A DNA stretch of 64,000 nt from Bacillus sp. V3B (lineage in GTDB: Bacteria > Bacillota > Bacilli > Bacillales > Cytobacillaceae). Shown here in pieces: positions 27,365-37,367 of the stretch. The notes beneath the pieces are model-generated. The model did not search any database and had not been told where the DNA came from. It saw only the letters and a list, made by a program, of their open reading frames with translations. Within the stretch, counting starts at the first letter, position 1, and every line of letters begins with the position of its first letter. The stretch is taken from NCBI RefSeq assembly GCF_024494465.1, contig NZ_JAETXM010000001.1, forward strand, positions 372,001 to 436,000, read 5' to 3'. The position numbers and the translations under genes were made by a program.

Positions 27365-28204
27365 ATGAAAAGTAAGAAAGAACGCGTAGATGTTTTATTA
27401 GTAGAGCAGGGCTTGTTTGAAACAAGAGAGAAAGCAAAGCGAGCTGTTATGGCTGGAATCATTTATAGTAATGAAACTCGTTTAGATAAACCTGGAGAAA
27501 AAATTCCTTCTGATTCCATGCTCAAGGTAAAGGGAAAAACACTTCCCTATGTGAGTAGGGGAGGTCTTAAGTTAGAAAAGGCTTTAAACGTTTTTGACGT
27601 GGATATAAAAGATAAGATTTTATTGGATATAGGGGCTTCCACAGGAGGGTTTACAGATTGTGCCCTCCAAAATGGAGCATCCATGTCGTATGCACTGGAT
27701 GTTGGGTATAATCAATTAGCATGGAAGCTTAGGCAGGATGAACGAGTCGTGGTCATGGAAAGGACAAACTTTCGCTATGTAACGCCAAGTGATTTAGATG
27801 GTAGAATGCCGAATTTTGCTTCCATTGACGTATCCTTTATTTCCTTGAAGCTCATTCTCCCAGTATTGAAAACCTTATTAGTACCAGGTAGCGATGTTGT
27901 AGCACTTATTAAGCCACAATTTGAAGCCGGTCGTGAGCAGGTAGGAAAAAAAGGGATTGTGAGAGATCCGAAAGTTCATGAAAAGGTCATTGAAACGATG
28001 ATCGATTATTCACTGCAATTGGGTTATGATGTGAAAAATTTGTCTTTCTCACCGATTACAGGTGGAGAAGGGAATATTGAATTTCTTATTCATTTGTTTT
28101 GGGCTGAGGAAAAAGAAGAAGGGATGAACGACTTAACGGTAACCCCAGTAGAAATCGTTCAAACTGCCCATATGGAGTTAAAAACAAAAGAAAAAGAAGA
28201 ATAA
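27365..28204 (+). CDS. tlyA: TlyA family rRNA 2'-O-methyltransferase (YqxC)
   Basis: This 279-residue protein combines an N-terminal S4 RNA-binding domain (about 1-65, KERVDVLLVEQGLFETREKAKRAVMAG) with an FtsJ-like methyltransferase domain (SAM motif LLDIGASTGGFTDCALQNGA). Relatives methylate ribose 2'-OH groups of 16S and 23S rRNA; older records call it hemolysin A. It lies between dxs and ahrC, as in B. subtilis (yqxC). Confidence 0.9.
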   Translation: MKSKKERVDVLLVEQGLFETREKAKRAVMAGIIYSNETRLDKPGEKIPSDSMLKVKGKTLPYVSRGGLKLEKALNVFDVDIKDKILLDIGASTGGFTDCALQNGASMSYALDVGYNQLAWKLRQDERVVVMERTNFRYVTPSDLDGRMPNFASIDVSFISLKLILPVLKTLLVPGSDVVALIKPQFEAGREQVGKKGIVRDPKVHEKVIETMIDYSLQLGYDVKNLSFSPITGGEGNIEFLIHLFWAEEKEEGMNDLTVTPVEIVQTAHMELKTKEKEE

Positions 28205-28295
28205 GGTAAAGTATTCTTCTAATTGAGAAAAGTGGAAATATAGGCTAAGATAGAAAGAGATAGTTTGTTCGGTATCGGGTATATGAGGTGAGAAA

Positions 28296-28745
28296 ATGAC
28301 GAAAGGTCAACGACATATAAAGATTCGTGACATTATAGCCAACAATGAGATAGAGACACAGGATGACTTAGTATCTACATTAAAGAATGCAGGGTACAAT
28401 GTAACACAAGCAACCGTGTCACGAGATATAAAAGAACTCCATTTAATAAAGGTACCCTTATCAGACGGACGATATAAATATAGTCTCCCCGCTGATCAAC
28501 GATTTAACCCGTTACAAAAGCTGAAAAGAAATTTGATGGACGCCTTTGTTCGAATCGATGCTGCAGGACACCTTCTCGTGATGAAAACATTACCAGGAAA
28601 CGCGATGGCGATTGCAGCCTTAATCGATAATTTAGATTGGGACGATATATTAGGGACCGTTAGTGGGGATGACACAATTTTAGTCATTTGTCGAACGGAA
28701 GAGGATACAGAAATAGTTTCAAATCGTTTTCTTGAATTGCTTTAA
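28296..28745 (+). CDS. ahrC: Arginine repressor AhrC/ArgR
   Basis: AhrC is a hexameric arginine-responsive regulator that represses biosynthetic and activates catabolic arginine genes. The 149-residue protein has a winged helix-turn-helix N terminus ([15 protein letters not shown]) and a C-terminal arginine-binding and oligomerisation domain ([34 protein letters not shown]). It sits between tlyA and recN, as in B. subtilis. ATGAGGTGAG precedes the ATG. Confidence 0.95.
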   Translation: MTKGQRHIKIRDIIANNEIETQDDLVSTLKNAGYNVTQATVSRDIKELHLIKVPLSDGRYKYSLPADQRFNPLQKLKRNLMDAFVRIDAAGHLLVMKTLPGNAMAIAALIDNLDWDDILGTVSGDDTILVICRTEEDTEIVSNRFLELL

Positions 28746-28762
28746 AAAAGAGGTGGATAGTT

Positions 28763-30448
28763 ATGCTAAGTGAATTATCGGTTAAAAACTTTGCGATCAT
28801 TGAAGCTCTTTCCATTTCATTTGAGAAAGGATTAACGGTTTTAACTGGAGAAACTGGTGCGGGGAAATCCATTATTATCGATTCTATTCATTTACTCGTT
28901 GGTGGAAGAGGTTCTTCAGATTTTGTCCGGCATGGAGAAGCTCGGGCAGAAATTGAAGGGCTTTTTCTGCTTGAAAAACCGAGTCATCCCGTATTTTCAA
29001 AAGCGAAAGAATTTGGTATTGAGATTGAAGATGCAATGATTGTACTCAGACGAGAGATTTCTAAAAGTGGTAAAAGTGTCTGCCGAATAAATGGAAAGCT
29101 TGTAACAACTTCAACTTTACGAGAAATTGGAGGTACACTTGTTGATATCCATGGACAGCATGAGCACCAAGAATTAATGGATGAGTCTAGACATTTATCT
29201 CTTTTAGATCAGTATGGGAAAAGTCGTATCGTTACAGCACTAGCTGAATATAGAAAAATTTATCATGCTTACGAACAAACCGTGCGGAAATTAAAAAGTT
29301 TAAATGAAAATGAACAACAAATGGCCCATAGACTTGATTTAATTCAATTTCAACTTTCAGAAATTCAGCAGGCAAATTTAAAAATAAATGAAGATGAGAT
29401 ACTGTTAGAAGAAAAAAAGCAACTTTCTAATTTTGAACGTATTTATGAGGCCATCCAAGCTAGTTATAATGCTCTTCAAGGTGAACATAAGGGGCTAGAT
29501 TGGATTAGTCTTGCAATGGGTCAAATGGAAGGTGCATCTGAGTTGAGCGAAAACTATAAAGAGTTAGCAGAATCGGTTTCGAATAGTTATTATTTATTGG
29601 AGGATGTGGCCCAATCCTTACGTACCGAGTTAGACAATCTTGAATATAATCCTGGGAGATTAAATGAGATTGAAGATCGATTGAATGAAATCAATCAGTT
29701 GAAACGTAAATACGGACATTCAATTCCAGAGATCGTAGAATATGGTGCAAAAATTGAAGAAGAGTTGGAAACGCTACAAAATAAAGAAACACATATCGAT
29801 CAGCTGCAAAAAGAGCTATTATCATTAAAAAAGGATTTGATGATTGAAGGAAATGAGCTCACTAATTTACGAAAAAAATTAGCCGAAAAGCTGACAGATG
29901 CCATTCATAGTGAATTACAAGAGCTATATATGCAAAAAACAGTCTTTGAAGTGAATTTTAATAGTGGAGAAAATTTTATTTCAAAAAGCGGTTTAGATAT
30001 GGTTGAATTTTACATAACGACAAACCCTGGTGAACCATTAAAACCATTATCCAAAATTGCTTCAGGTGGTGAACTTTCTCGAATTATGCTTGCTTTAAAG
30101 AGTATTTTTTCAAAGCATCAAGAAGTTACCTCCATCATATTTGATGAAGTAGATACGGGTGTAAGTGGAAGAGTTGCACAGGCGATTGCCGAAAAAATTC
30201 ATAAAGTTTCATCTGATTCCCAAGTCCTTTGCATCTCGCATCTACCACAAGTGGCTGCGATGGCAGATACTCATTTATATATTGCAAAAGCAACGAAAGA
30301 TGGTCGAACGAAAACAACGGTTACACCACTTACCGAAGAAGAAAAAATTGGAGAAATTGGGCGTATGATTTCAGGTGTTGAAATAACCGATTTAACGAAG
30401 GAACATGCAAAAGAACTTCTCCATTTAGCACATAATAGTAAAGCATAA
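28763..30448 (+). CDS. recN: DNA repair protein RecN
   Basis: RecN is an SMC-like ATPase recruited early to double-strand breaks. The 561-residue protein has the Walker A GETGAGKS (29-36), two coiled-coil stretches (about 150-340), the ABC signature KIASGGELSRIMLALKS and Walker B with IIFDEVDTGVSG. AAAGAGGTG precedes the ATG. It ends immediately before a strong terminator that separates the housekeeping genes from the sporulation gene spoIVB. Confidence 0.96.
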   Translation: MLSELSVKNFAIIEALSISFEKGLTVLTGETGAGKSIIIDSIHLLVGGRGSSDFVRHGEARAEIEGLFLLEKPSHPVFSKAKEFGIEIEDAMIVLRREISKSGKSVCRINGKLVTTSTLREIGGTLVDIHGQHEHQELMDESRHLSLLDQYGKSRIVTALAEYRKIYHAYEQTVRKLKSLNENEQQMAHRLDLIQFQLSEIQQANLKINEDEILLEEKKQLSNFERIYEAIQASYNALQGEHKGLDWISLAMGQMEGASELSENYKELAESVSNSYYLLEDVAQSLRTELDNLEYNPGRLNEIEDRLNEINQLKRKYGHSIPEIVEYGAKIEEELETLQNKETHIDQLQKELLSLKKDLMIEGNELTNLRKKLAEKLTDAIHSELQELYMQKTVFEVNFNSGENFISKSGLDMVEFYITTNPGEPLKPLSKIASGGELSRIMLALKSIFSKHQEVTSIIFDEVDTGVSGRVAQAIAEKIHKVSSDSQVLCISHLPQVAAMADTHLYIAKATKDGRTKTTVTPLTEEEKIGEIGRMISGVEITDLTKEHAKELLHLAHNSKA

Positions 30449-30491
30449 AAAACCTCTGAAGCCTTATTGGGTTTCAGAGGTTTTTTATGCT
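30442..30491 (+). terminator. Strong terminator after recN
   Basis: AAAAAACCTCTGAA and TTTCAGAGGTTTTTT pair across a small loop; the outer AGCATA/TATGCT bases extend the stem past 20 bp. Confidence 0.93.
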
Positions 30492-30582
30492 TTTTAAAGG
30501 AAATAAAACCCTGTTTAAAGGAAGTTTCGCTTTATACTGCGATATATTTCCTTAGTGTACAGTTTTTTTATTGATGGTTCAG

Positions 30583-30612
30583 TTATAAATGTGCTGCTTG
30601 CAGGCAAAATTA
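30583..30612 (+). promoter_or_regulatory. Sigma-F/sigma-G type promoter of spoIVB
   Basis: TTATA (30583-30587) and GGCAAAATTA (30603-30612) are 15 bp apart. The -10 fits the forespore consensus GGnRAnAHTR fully and the -35 fits GYWTA at four of five bases. Forespore expression is the known control of spoIVB. Confidence 0.62.
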
Positions 30613-30662
30613 AAGATGTAGCCATTTAGACGGTTTGACTAGAAGCGAGGAGAGTGAATGTT

Positions 30663-31952
30663 TTGAATAAAGACTTCTTAAGAAAACTAATTGGTGGAAT
30701 TCTCCTTGTTTCATTAATTGCTATATGTTTTGTAAAACCAATTCAGGAATACTTTGATATTCCCAATCATATAACTCTTTTTGAAGGACAACAGATCGAT
30801 ATGCCTAAAGTTGTACAAGCATCAGCTTCGTTGTCTTCAGATAATTCTATTGTTGCCCTTAGTCAAGATCATCAGTCAGTGTCTCTGCATGCAAAAGAAC
30901 AAGGGAAAAATGAAATGTTTTTAGAACTTGCTGGTTTTCCAGTCAAAAAAGTTGATGTAAATGTATTAAAGGATTTTAAAGTGATTCCAGGTGGACAATC
31001 TATTGGGGTAAAGTTGAATACAGTAGGAGTCCTTGTAGTAGGACACCATCAAGTGTCAACAAATGAAGGAAAAGTATCTCCTGGTGAGTTAGCCGGTATT
31101 CAAATTGGCGATATTATTACTGAAATTAACGGAAATAAAATTGAGAAAATGTCAGATGTAGCTCCATTTGTTCAAGAGTCAGGCAAATTAAATCAGCCAC
31201 TAAAAATCATTGTAACAAGGGAAAGTGGGAAGGTTGAAACTGAATTAATGCCACAAAAAGAAAAGGATGAAGAAAATTTCAAGCTTGGATTGTATATTCG
31301 TGATTCTGCAGCTGGAATCGGTACAATGACTTTTTATCATCCACAATCGAAAAAGTATGGTGCATTGGGGCATGTTATTTCAGATATGGATACAAAAAAG
31401 CCAATTGTAGTTGATGATGGTCAAATCGTAAGATCAACTGTAACATCCATTGAAAAAGGAAGTAATGGAAATCCAGGTGAAAAATTAGCTCGTTTTTCTT
31501 CAGATAAAGAAGTAATTGGAAATATAAAACGAAACAGTCCGTATGGAATCTTTGGTGAGTTAAAACATGGTATCCAAAATGGAGTTATGGATAAGGCTCT
31601 GCCAATTGCTTTATCACACCAAGTAAAAGAAGGTCCTGCACAAATTTTAACTGTTGTTGAAGATGATGAAGTGAAATTGTTTGATATTGAAATTGTCAGC
31701 ACAATTCCGCAAAAATTCCCAGCAACAAAGGGAATGGTCATTAAAGTCACCGATCCCGATTTACTAGGTACGACAGGTGGAATTGTTCAAGGAATGAGTG
31801 GAAGTCCAATCATACAAGATGGAAAAGTGATTGGAGCCGTCACACATGTATTTGTAAATGATCCAACCTCGGGCTATGGTGTCCACTTAGAATGGATGTT
31901 AAATGAGGCAGGGATTGATATATATGAGAAGTCACAAGAAAAGGCATCTTAG
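30663..31952 (+). CDS. spoIVB: SpoIVB serine peptidase
   Basis: SpoIVB is made in the forespore, crosses into the intermembrane space and starts the pro-sigma-K checkpoint by cutting SpoIVFA. From TTG 30663 the protein has 429 residues: an N-terminal membrane or signal segment (about 7-25), a PDZ domain (about 110-190, [20 protein letters not shown]) and a chymotrypsin-like S55 domain. The catalytic residues expected are H237 in LGHVISD and S379 in GMSGSP, one off the B. subtilis numbering. GTG 30654 in the same frame overlaps the AGGAG site and is rejected. A terminator follows. Confidence 0.94.
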   Translation: MNKDFLRKLIGGILLVSLIAICFVKPIQEYFDIPNHITLFEGQQIDMPKVVQASASLSSDNSIVALSQDHQSVSLHAKEQGKNEMFLELAGFPVKKVDVNVLKDFKVIPGGQSIGVKLNTVGVLVVGHHQVSTNEGKVSPGELAGIQIGDIITEINGNKIEKMSDVAPFVQESGKLNQPLKIIVTRESGKVETELMPQKEKDEENFKLGLYIRDSAAGIGTMTFYHPQSKKYGALGHVISDMDTKKPIVVDDGQIVRSTVTSIEKGSNGNPGEKLARFSSDKEVIGNIKRNSPYGIFGELKHGIQNGVMDKALPIALSHQVKEGPAQILTVVEDDEVKLFDIEIVSTIPQKFPATKGMVIKVTDPDLLGTTGGIVQGMSGSPIIQDGKVIGAVTHVFVNDPTSGYGVHLEWMLNEAGIDIYEKSQEKAS

Positions 31953-31961
31953 AAACATGCG

Positions 31962-31989
31962 AAAAGACGGGACATTTACCCGTCTTTTT
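31962..31989 (+). terminator. Terminator of spoIVB
   Basis: AAAAGACGGG pairs with CCCGTCTTTT around ACATTTA, followed by T. Confidence 0.92.
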
Positions 31990-32048
31990 CCTTGGTTAGG
32001 GAAGGTTAGATCAAAATTATTGTACCTTAGTACCTTGCTTAAAGATTA

Positions 32049-32189
32049 TTCGACAAATATAATATAAATATATATCCTAAAGAAGAAAAAAGTCGAAAAC
32101 AGGAGAAAACAGGAGAAAAGTAATGGTTTTATTGATTTATTTAGAAAAATTAAAAAAACAAAAGGATTTTCGGTTGCATTGTCGAATTT
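32049..32189 (+). promoter_or_regulatory. spo0A control region: sigma-H promoter and 0A boxes
   Basis: AAAGGATTT (32161-32169) and GTCGAATTT (32181-32189), 11 bp apart, fit the sigma-H consensus (RnAGGAWWW, RnnGAATWW) fully. Spo0A boxes (TGTCGAA) occur at 32049-32055 (reverse strand), as the near match AGTCGAA at 32091-32097, and at 32180-32186, where the box overlaps the sigma-H -10. Autoregulation and sigma-H control of spo0A are known in B. subtilis. No clear sigma-A promoter was identified. This accounts for the 350-bp gap before spo0A. Confidence 0.72.
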
Positions 32190-32308
32190 CTCCTTTAGAA
32201 TATAATATAGATATATTGAAAAATCGTCGGAAAAAGACTTTGTTAAACAAAGTTAAATAAAATATTATGTAGTAACGGGAAGAACTAGGGAAGAGGAGGA
32301 AACAAATA

Positions 32309-33100
32309 GTGAAAAAAATTAAAGTATGTGTAGTAGATGATAATCGTGAACTTGTTCAACTGTTGGAGGAGTTCTTAGATTCTCAAGAGGATATAGAAGT
32401 GGCTGGAGTGGCACATAATGGTCAAGATTGCATTGAGATGCTTGAAAACATAAGTCCTGATGTTCTTGTCCTTGATATTATCATGCCACATTTAGATGGG
32501 CTTGCTGTGCTGGGGAAATTAAGAGAAATGAATAAACAGCCAATGCCAAATGTGATTATGTTGACTGCCTTTGGACAGGAAGATGTAACGAAAAAAGCAG
32601 TGGATTTAGGGGCATCTTATTTTATCTTAAAACCATTTGATATGGATCATTTAGCGAGTCATATTCGTCAAGTAAGCGGTCAATCTAGTTCGGTGTTAAG
32701 GAAATCTACGGTAGGTTACCGTTCTCAGACAGAGGCAGCAAAACCGAAAAATTTAGATGCAAGTATTACAAGTATTATTCATGAAATCGGGGTTCCTGCC
32801 CATATTAAAGGATATATGTATTTACGGGAAGCCATCTCAATGGTGTACAACGATATTGAATTGCTTGGCTCAATTACAAAAGTGCTGTATCCAGATATCG
32901 CAAAAAAATTCAACACAACCGCTAGTCGAGTTGAACGTGCGATTCGCCATGCGATTGAAGTAGCATGGAGCAGGGGAAATATTGAATCTATTTCTTCCTT
33001 ATTTGGCTACACAGTGAGTATGTCAAAAGCAAAGCCGACGAATTCTGAATTCATCGCCATGGTAGCGGATAAATTACGTTTAGAACATCGCGCTTCTTGA
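32309..33100 (+). CDS. spo0A: Sporulation master regulator Spo0A
   Basis: Spo0A is the response regulator that, when phosphorylated through the phosphorelay, commits the cell to sporulation. The 263-residue protein has a receiver domain (1-125) with acidic D10 and D11, phosphorylation site D56 and the lysine in FILKPFD, and a C-terminal DNA-binding domain (about 150-263) with helix [22 protein letters not shown] 32309 follows GAGGAGGAAAC. Gene order recN-spoIVB-spo0A is a hallmark of Bacillus-type spore formers. Confidence 0.97.
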   Translation: MKKIKVCVVDDNRELVQLLEEFLDSQEDIEVAGVAHNGQDCIEMLENISPDVLVLDIIMPHLDGLAVLGKLREMNKQPMPNVIMLTAFGQEDVTKKAVDLGASYFILKPFDMDHLASHIRQVSGQSSSVLRKSTVGYRSQTEAAKPKNLDASITSIIHEIGVPAHIKGYMYLREAISMVYNDIELLGSITKVLYPDIAKKFNTTASRVERAIRHAIEVAWSRGNIESISSLFGYTVSMSKAKPTNSEFIAMVADKLRLEHRAS

Positions 33101-33200
33101 GAGTAGGCGTGGAGGGGGTTTGTGGTTATTGTTAAGCCAACTAATTCCTCTAAAACCAACTTTTTGTTCGGATTTAAGCCAATAAACTTTTACCATCTCA

Positions 33201-33231
33201 CCCGATAAATCATTTGATTTATTGGGTTTTG
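33201..33231 (+). terminator. Terminator of spo0A
   Basis: CCCGATAAATC pairs with GATTTATTGGG (one G·T) around ATTT; TTTTGTATTT follows. Confidence 0.8.
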
Positions 33232-33256
33232 TATTTGTTGGAATGGGGAGCTTAAA

Positions 33257-33535
33257 ATGAAATTATCTGAACTAGAGTTTCACCTTGAAGACTTTTTATT
33301 GTATTGTCAAAGTAAAAACTTGTCACCCAAAACACTATCATCTTACGAACAGTCTTTAAAGTTATTTCTAGCCTGTTTGAAAGCGGAGCATGGGGCAGAA
33401 GATGTTCAACGTGTAAGATAGGTCATATACGTCAATATGTGGCTTATGTTAAATATACCGTAGTCTCAATAAAGAAGCATCCAAGACTATAAATCATCCT
33501 CAAAACCGAAGGGATTACAAGAAACCAGTTTCCAT
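33257..33535 (+). pseudogene. Broken tyrosine recombinase/integrase fragment
   Basis: From ATG 33257 (after GGGGAG) the frame reads MKLSELEFHLEDFLLYCQSK, NLSPKTLSSYEQSLKLFLA and on to ...VQRVR, then stops at 33421. The next frame continues GHIRQYVAYVKYTVVS to a stop at 33490, and the third continues NHPQNRRDYKKPVSI. Together they follow the N-terminal SAM-like core-binding domain of phage-type integrases, with two frameshifts and no catalytic domain (no R-H-R-Y). This is a decayed remnant of a mobile element or of a xerCD-like gene. The following stretch to 33771 has no other gene. Confidence 0.8.
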
Positions 33536-33771
33536 TGAGGCGTTTTTTGGTTTTTCAATAGAACCACTTTTCTATTCTTCTCCATATTAAATTTGCCTAT
33601 GAGCAACAGAGTAGATAAGTTTGAAACCTATAAAGACATATTCTTTTTCTTTCTAATCTTCTAAAATTCTGCATAAGTATATGATATAAATAAGAAAAAT
33701 GGTTTAAATAGATAGCTTCTGTTTACTGTTTTATTCTATTTCGTCCATTTCAGTTAAAGGAAGTGGTTACA

Positions 33772-34515
33772 ATGACATTAATCTTTGCCCACCGTGGTTA
33801 TTCGGCTCTTTATCCAGAAAACACGATGTTGGCTTTTAGAAAGGCAGAAGAGGCAGGGGCAGATGGAATTGAACTCGATGTTCAATTATCGAAAGATGGT
33901 GAAGTAGTCGTTATTCATGATGAAAAGGTGAATCGTACGACAAATGGAAGTGGGTTCGTGACAGATCTAACTTTTAAGGAACTCAAAAGACTGAACGCAG
34001 GCTACAACGTCAAAACGAATATTAAAAAGCAAACGATCCCCTCGTTAAGAGAGGTGCTAGAATGGATGACCACGAATCGGATAACTTGTAATATTGAATT
34101 GAAAAATGGAGTTTTTCGTTATCAAGGAATGGAAGAAAAAGTCGTTCAACTTATTCGTGAATATGAGTTATCCCATCGAATCATCCTTTCTTCTTTTAAT
34201 CATTATAGTATTGTTCACTGTTACCGGATTGCTTCAGAGATCGAAATGGCTCCGCTCATTGGACAAGGAATGTATATGCCATGGGTGTATGCAGAAGCCA
34301 TTCAGGCGAAAGGAATACATCCGAAATTCAAAGCGATCACAGATGAAGTGGTAAAGCAATCACTTGAACAAGGGGTTGCCGTTAGACCATATACTATTAA
34401 CAGTGAAAAAGATATGGTTCATGCTTTTAAACTAGGCTGTACCGCCTTTATGACAGATGATCCTATTCGAGCACTGCGACTACGTGAGCGAATGTTTAAA
34501 GATCATACACGGTAA
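33772..34515 (+). CDS. yqiK: Glycerophosphodiester phosphodiesterase (YqiK-like)
   Basis: This enzyme family hydrolyses glycerophosphodiesters to glycerol 3-phosphate and an alcohol. The 247-residue TIM-barrel protein has the catalytic HRGYS (H7, R8), the metal-binding GIELDVQLSKDG and the second histidine in VVIHDEKVNRTTNG. No signal peptide is present, so a cytoplasmic role is likely. The start is ATG 33772 after AAAGGAAG; GTG 33763 lies within that site. B. subtilis has yqiK in this neighbourhood. Confidence 0.9.
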   Translation: MTLIFAHRGYSALYPENTMLAFRKAEEAGADGIELDVQLSKDGEVVVIHDEKVNRTTNGSGFVTDLTFKELKRLNAGYNVKTNIKKQTIPSLREVLEWMTTNRITCNIELKNGVFRYQGMEEKVVQLIREYELSHRIILSSFNHYSIVHCYRIASEIEMAPLIGQGMYMPWVYAEAIQAKGIHPKFKAITDEVVKQSLEQGVAVRPYTINSEKDMVHAFKLGCTAFMTDDPIRALRLRERMFKDHTR

Positions 34516-34532
34516 CAGAATGTGATCCTAAA

Positions 34533-34658
34533 AAAATAAGCCTAACCTATAAGGTGTTACGACCCTACAAACTAATCCCGGTCAAGATGAGATAATCATC
34601 CTTTTGATTTTAGCGGTTATTGTGGGGTCTGACACCTTTTTGGGGTCGGCTTTATTTT
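34533..34658. repeat. Long imperfect inverted repeat between yqiK and yqzF
   Basis: AAAATAAGCC (34533-34542) and AAGGTGTTACGACCC (34551-34565) find partners in GGGGTCTGACACCTT (34624-34638) and GGCTTTATTTT (34648-34658). The two arms could fold into a structure about 125 nt long. The GGGTCTGACACC motif resembles GGTGTCAGACCC/GGTGCCTGACACC palindromes that I recall as dispersed in Bacillus genomes. It also lies where a bidirectional terminator would be expected for the two convergent genes. Confidence 0.55.
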
Positions 34659-34921
34659 ATATTCTCTACATTCTCTACTTGTTCATCCTCAGTCTGAAAT
34701 CGAGATTGTACTTTCTTCCTTTTTTTATCCCGATGAAAAATAAATCCAGCAACAAACCAAAGGCCCATTAAAAACATCAATAATCCAGTAAGAAACTGTA
34801 ACCAAAGAAAGGGAAAAGGGTTTTGTAAGATCCCAAACACCATATCTCTCATCAATTTCACACCCAGTGCAGCAAAAACGCCAGGTATTAATAAAATTAC
34901 CAGTGCTATGATTCTGATCAT
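34652..34921 (-). CDS. yqzF: DUF2627 family membrane protein YqzF
   Basis: The 89-residue protein has two membrane helices (about 3-23 and 40-63) and a charged cytoplasmic tail (HRDKKRKKVQSRFQTEDEQV). It matches the small DUF2627 family, encoded next to bkdR in B. subtilis (yqzF). The function is unknown. AAAGGGGCC precedes the ATG on the reverse strand. Confidence 0.82.
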   Translation of the reverse strand: MIRIIALVILLIPGVFAALGVKLMRDMVFGILQNPFPFLWLQFLTGLLMFLMGLWFVAGFIFHRDKKRKKVQSRFQTEDEQVENVENIK

Positions 34922-35075
34922 ACGGAAGGCCCCTTTGTTAAATAAGTATATAAAGATGATAAAACATTAAGAATATTTGTCAAGAAAGATGATAAGCTTT
35001 ACAATAGTAGTACGAAAAAAACTTCAAAAGAGAATGAGTTTTCATGAAAAAAATTGCATAGAGAGGAACGTTTAT

Positions 35076-37139
35076 ATGCAAACAGTCATGATTGTTGGAG
35101 CTGGAAAGCATGGAATGTCTATCTTAAAAATTGTTCAAGATTCAGTTGTTTTAAACATCGAAGCGGTAATTGATGTAAATTCAGAAGCCCCAGGGATAAA
35201 ATGGGCACGTCAATTGGGAATAAAGACTGATTCTGATTGGCGTTCTTATATGGACAAAAAAATCGATATGATTATCGAAGTAACTGGGCAGTATGAAGTA
35301 TTTAAAGAGCTGAGAAACACATCTGATAAAGAAACGGTTTTGATCCCATCGAGTGTAGCTTACATGCTTGTAAAGCTTTTTAAAGATAAAGAAAAACTCA
35401 TAAAGAAGATTCAGAACGAGACATACAAATATAATTTGATTTTTAATTCAACAGATGATGGTATGATTGTGATTGATTCTGATGAGAAGGTCATTCTACT
35501 TAATAGTAGTGCAGAAAAAATGATGGGCACAAGTAAAAGTGAAACAATCGGAAAGTATATAACGAATGTCATTCCATCAAGTATGTTACCGCGTGTCATG
35601 CGAACGCGAAAAGTAGAGACAAATCAGGAACTTGTGTTAGAAAATGGATTAAAAATTATCTCAACGAGAATCCCTATTATTGATGAAAATGGACTCTTAA
35701 TAGGTGCGGTTGCTATTTTTAAAGATATGACAGAGGCACTCAACCTTGCGGAACAAATTACAGATTTAAAAGAAATTCAAACGAAGTTAGAAGCAATCAT
35801 TCATTCTAGTGATGAAGCCATTTCTGTAGTAGACGAGCATGGGCGAGGCATTATGATCAATCCTGCTTACACAAGAATAACAGGATTAAGGGAAGATCAA
35901 ATTATTGGAATGCCTGCGACAACAGACATCGCAGAAGGTGAAAGTGTACATATGAAGGTGCTACAGACTCGAAGAGCTGTTAGAGGTGTACCAATGAGCG
36001 TAGGCCCTGGCAAAAGAGAAGTCATTGTGAACTGTGCTCCGATTATTGTAGATGGAAAGTTAAAAGGCAGTGTTGCTGTGATTCATGACGTTTCAGAAAT
36101 TAAAAGTTTAAATAGAGAATTGGACCGGGCAAGGCAAATTATTCGCACACTTGAAGCGAAATACTCCTTTGAGGATATTGTTGGTTCATCTGAAGTCATG
36201 AAAATTGCGGTTGATCAAGCAAAGTTAGCAGCAAAAACACCAGCTACCATCCTCTTACGTGGTGAATCGGGAACAGGCAAGGAATTGTTTGCTCACGCTA
36301 TCCATAATGCAAGTGACCGCAAATATAATAAATTTATTCGTGTGAATTGTGCGGCGTTGAGTGAAACCTTACTCGAGAGCGAATTGTTTGGCTATGAAGA
36401 AGGAGCCTTTACAGGAGCTAAAAGGGGTGGGAGAAGGGGTCTCTTTGAAGAAGCTAACAATGGAAGTATTTTTTTAGATGAAATTGGTGAATTAACGATG
36501 AATACGCAAGTGAAACTCCTAAGGGTTCTTCAAGAAAATGAAATTACAAGGGTCGGCGGGACGAAGCCTATCTCGTTGAATGTTCGGGTAATTGCAGCTA
36601 CAAACGTTAATTTAGAAAAAGGGATGGCAAATGGTTCGTTCCGAGAGGATTTATATTATCGTTTAAATCAAATGCCTATCTATATTCCTGCACTTAGAAA
36701 GCATAAAAAGGATATTAAACTCTTTTGTAATCACTTGATAGAAAAAATAAATCAAGAATATGGACGAAATGTAGAAGGCTTAACAGATAGTGCTTTAACC
36801 CGACTAATGGATTATGATTGGCCAGGGAATGTTCGAGAACTGGATAATATCCTGCGTAGAGCGATTATTTTTATGCAGTATAATGAGTCGCTCATTGATG
36901 CAGGACACTTACTCGACATAAATAAACCACCTCTTATGGAAGAAACAGTGTCAGAGAATGCATCATCAGACCGAAAGTTGGCAGAACTTATTGAGGAGTT
37001 TGAGAAAAAAATCATTGCTGATGCTTTGAAGAGAAATCTAGGGAATAAAACCGTAACAGCAAAGGCTCTTGGTTTATCTGTTAGAAATTTGTACTATAAA
37101 CTTGAGAAATATAAAATTGCAAATAATAGCATGCAATAA
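35076..37139 (+). CDS. bkdR: Sigma-54-dependent activator of the bkd operon
   Basis: BkdR activates branched-chain amino acid breakdown with sigma-54 (SigL). The 687-residue protein has an N-terminal nucleotide-binding-like part ([20 protein letters not shown]), two PAS domains (about 112-230 and 240-350), a sigma-54 AAA+ domain with GESGTGKE and the sigma-contacting GAFTGA loop, and a C-terminal Fis-type helix-turn-helix ([19 protein letters not shown]). The start is ATG 35076 after GAGAGGAACG; the frame extends upstream to 34977 without support. The promoter it should act on is found just downstream. Confidence 0.93.
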   Translation: MQTVMIVGAGKHGMSILKIVQDSVVLNIEAVIDVNSEAPGIKWARQLGIKTDSDWRSYMDKKIDMIIEVTGQYEVFKELRNTSDKETVLIPSSVAYMLVKLFKDKEKLIKKIQNETYKYNLIFNSTDDGMIVIDSDEKVILLNSSAEKMMGTSKSETIGKYITNVIPSSMLPRVMRTRKVETNQELVLENGLKIISTRIPIIDENGLLIGAVAIFKDMTEALNLAEQITDLKEIQTKLEAIIHSSDEAISVVDEHGRGIMINPAYTRITGLREDQIIGMPATTDIAEGESVHMKVLQTRRAVRGVPMSVGPGKREVIVNCAPIIVDGKLKGSVAVIHDVSEIKSLNRELDRARQIIRTLEAKYSFEDIVGSSEVMKIAVDQAKLAAKTPATILLRGESGTGKELFAHAIHNASDRKYNKFIRVNCAALSETLLESELFGYEEGAFTGAKRGGRRGLFEEANNGSIFLDEIGELTMNTQVKLLRVLQENEITRVGGTKPISLNVRVIAATNVNLEKGMANGSFREDLYYRLNQMPIYIPALRKHKKDIKLFCNHLIEKINQEYGRNVEGLTDSALTRLMDYDWPGNVRELDNILRRAIIFMQYNESLIDAGHLLDINKPPLMEETVSENASSDRKLAELIEEFEKKIIADALKRNLGNKTVTAKALGLSVRNLYYKLEKYKIANNSMQ

Positions 37140-37150
37140 TTTTCCTGTTT

Positions 37151-37166
37151 GTGCAATTTTTTGCAC
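37151..37166 (+). promoter_or_regulatory. Candidate BkdR upstream activating site
   Basis: GTGCAA-TTTT-TTGCAC is a perfect palindrome about 40 bp upstream of the -24 element of the sigma-54 promoter, where an enhancer-binding protein would bind. Assignment to BkdR is inferred from position. Confidence 0.5.
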
Positions 37167-37207
37167 TTATTACTAGTAAGAATGTTATGTTTTCGTATTG
37201 CGTGTGT

Positions 37208-37224
37208 TGGCATGATTCTTGCAT
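37208..37224 (+). promoter_or_regulatory. Sigma-54 promoter of the bcd-buk-lpdV-bkd operon
   Basis: TGGCATGATTCTTGCAT has the -24 GG (37209-37210) and -12 GC (37221-37222) separated by exactly 10 bp and closely matches TGGCACG-N4-TTGCW. It stands between bkdR and bcd, as in B. subtilis. Confidence 0.92.
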
Positions 37225-37367
37225 ATTTTTTAATTATCATTCATTTCGTGTAAAGAGAAAATTCCACTTAGTTACCTTAAGAGCAGGTTTAGCTTTGAAT
37301 CAATATACATGTTGAATGGCTTTTGTTTTTTCTAAGCCGAAAAATAATCATCCTTGGGAGGATTAAC

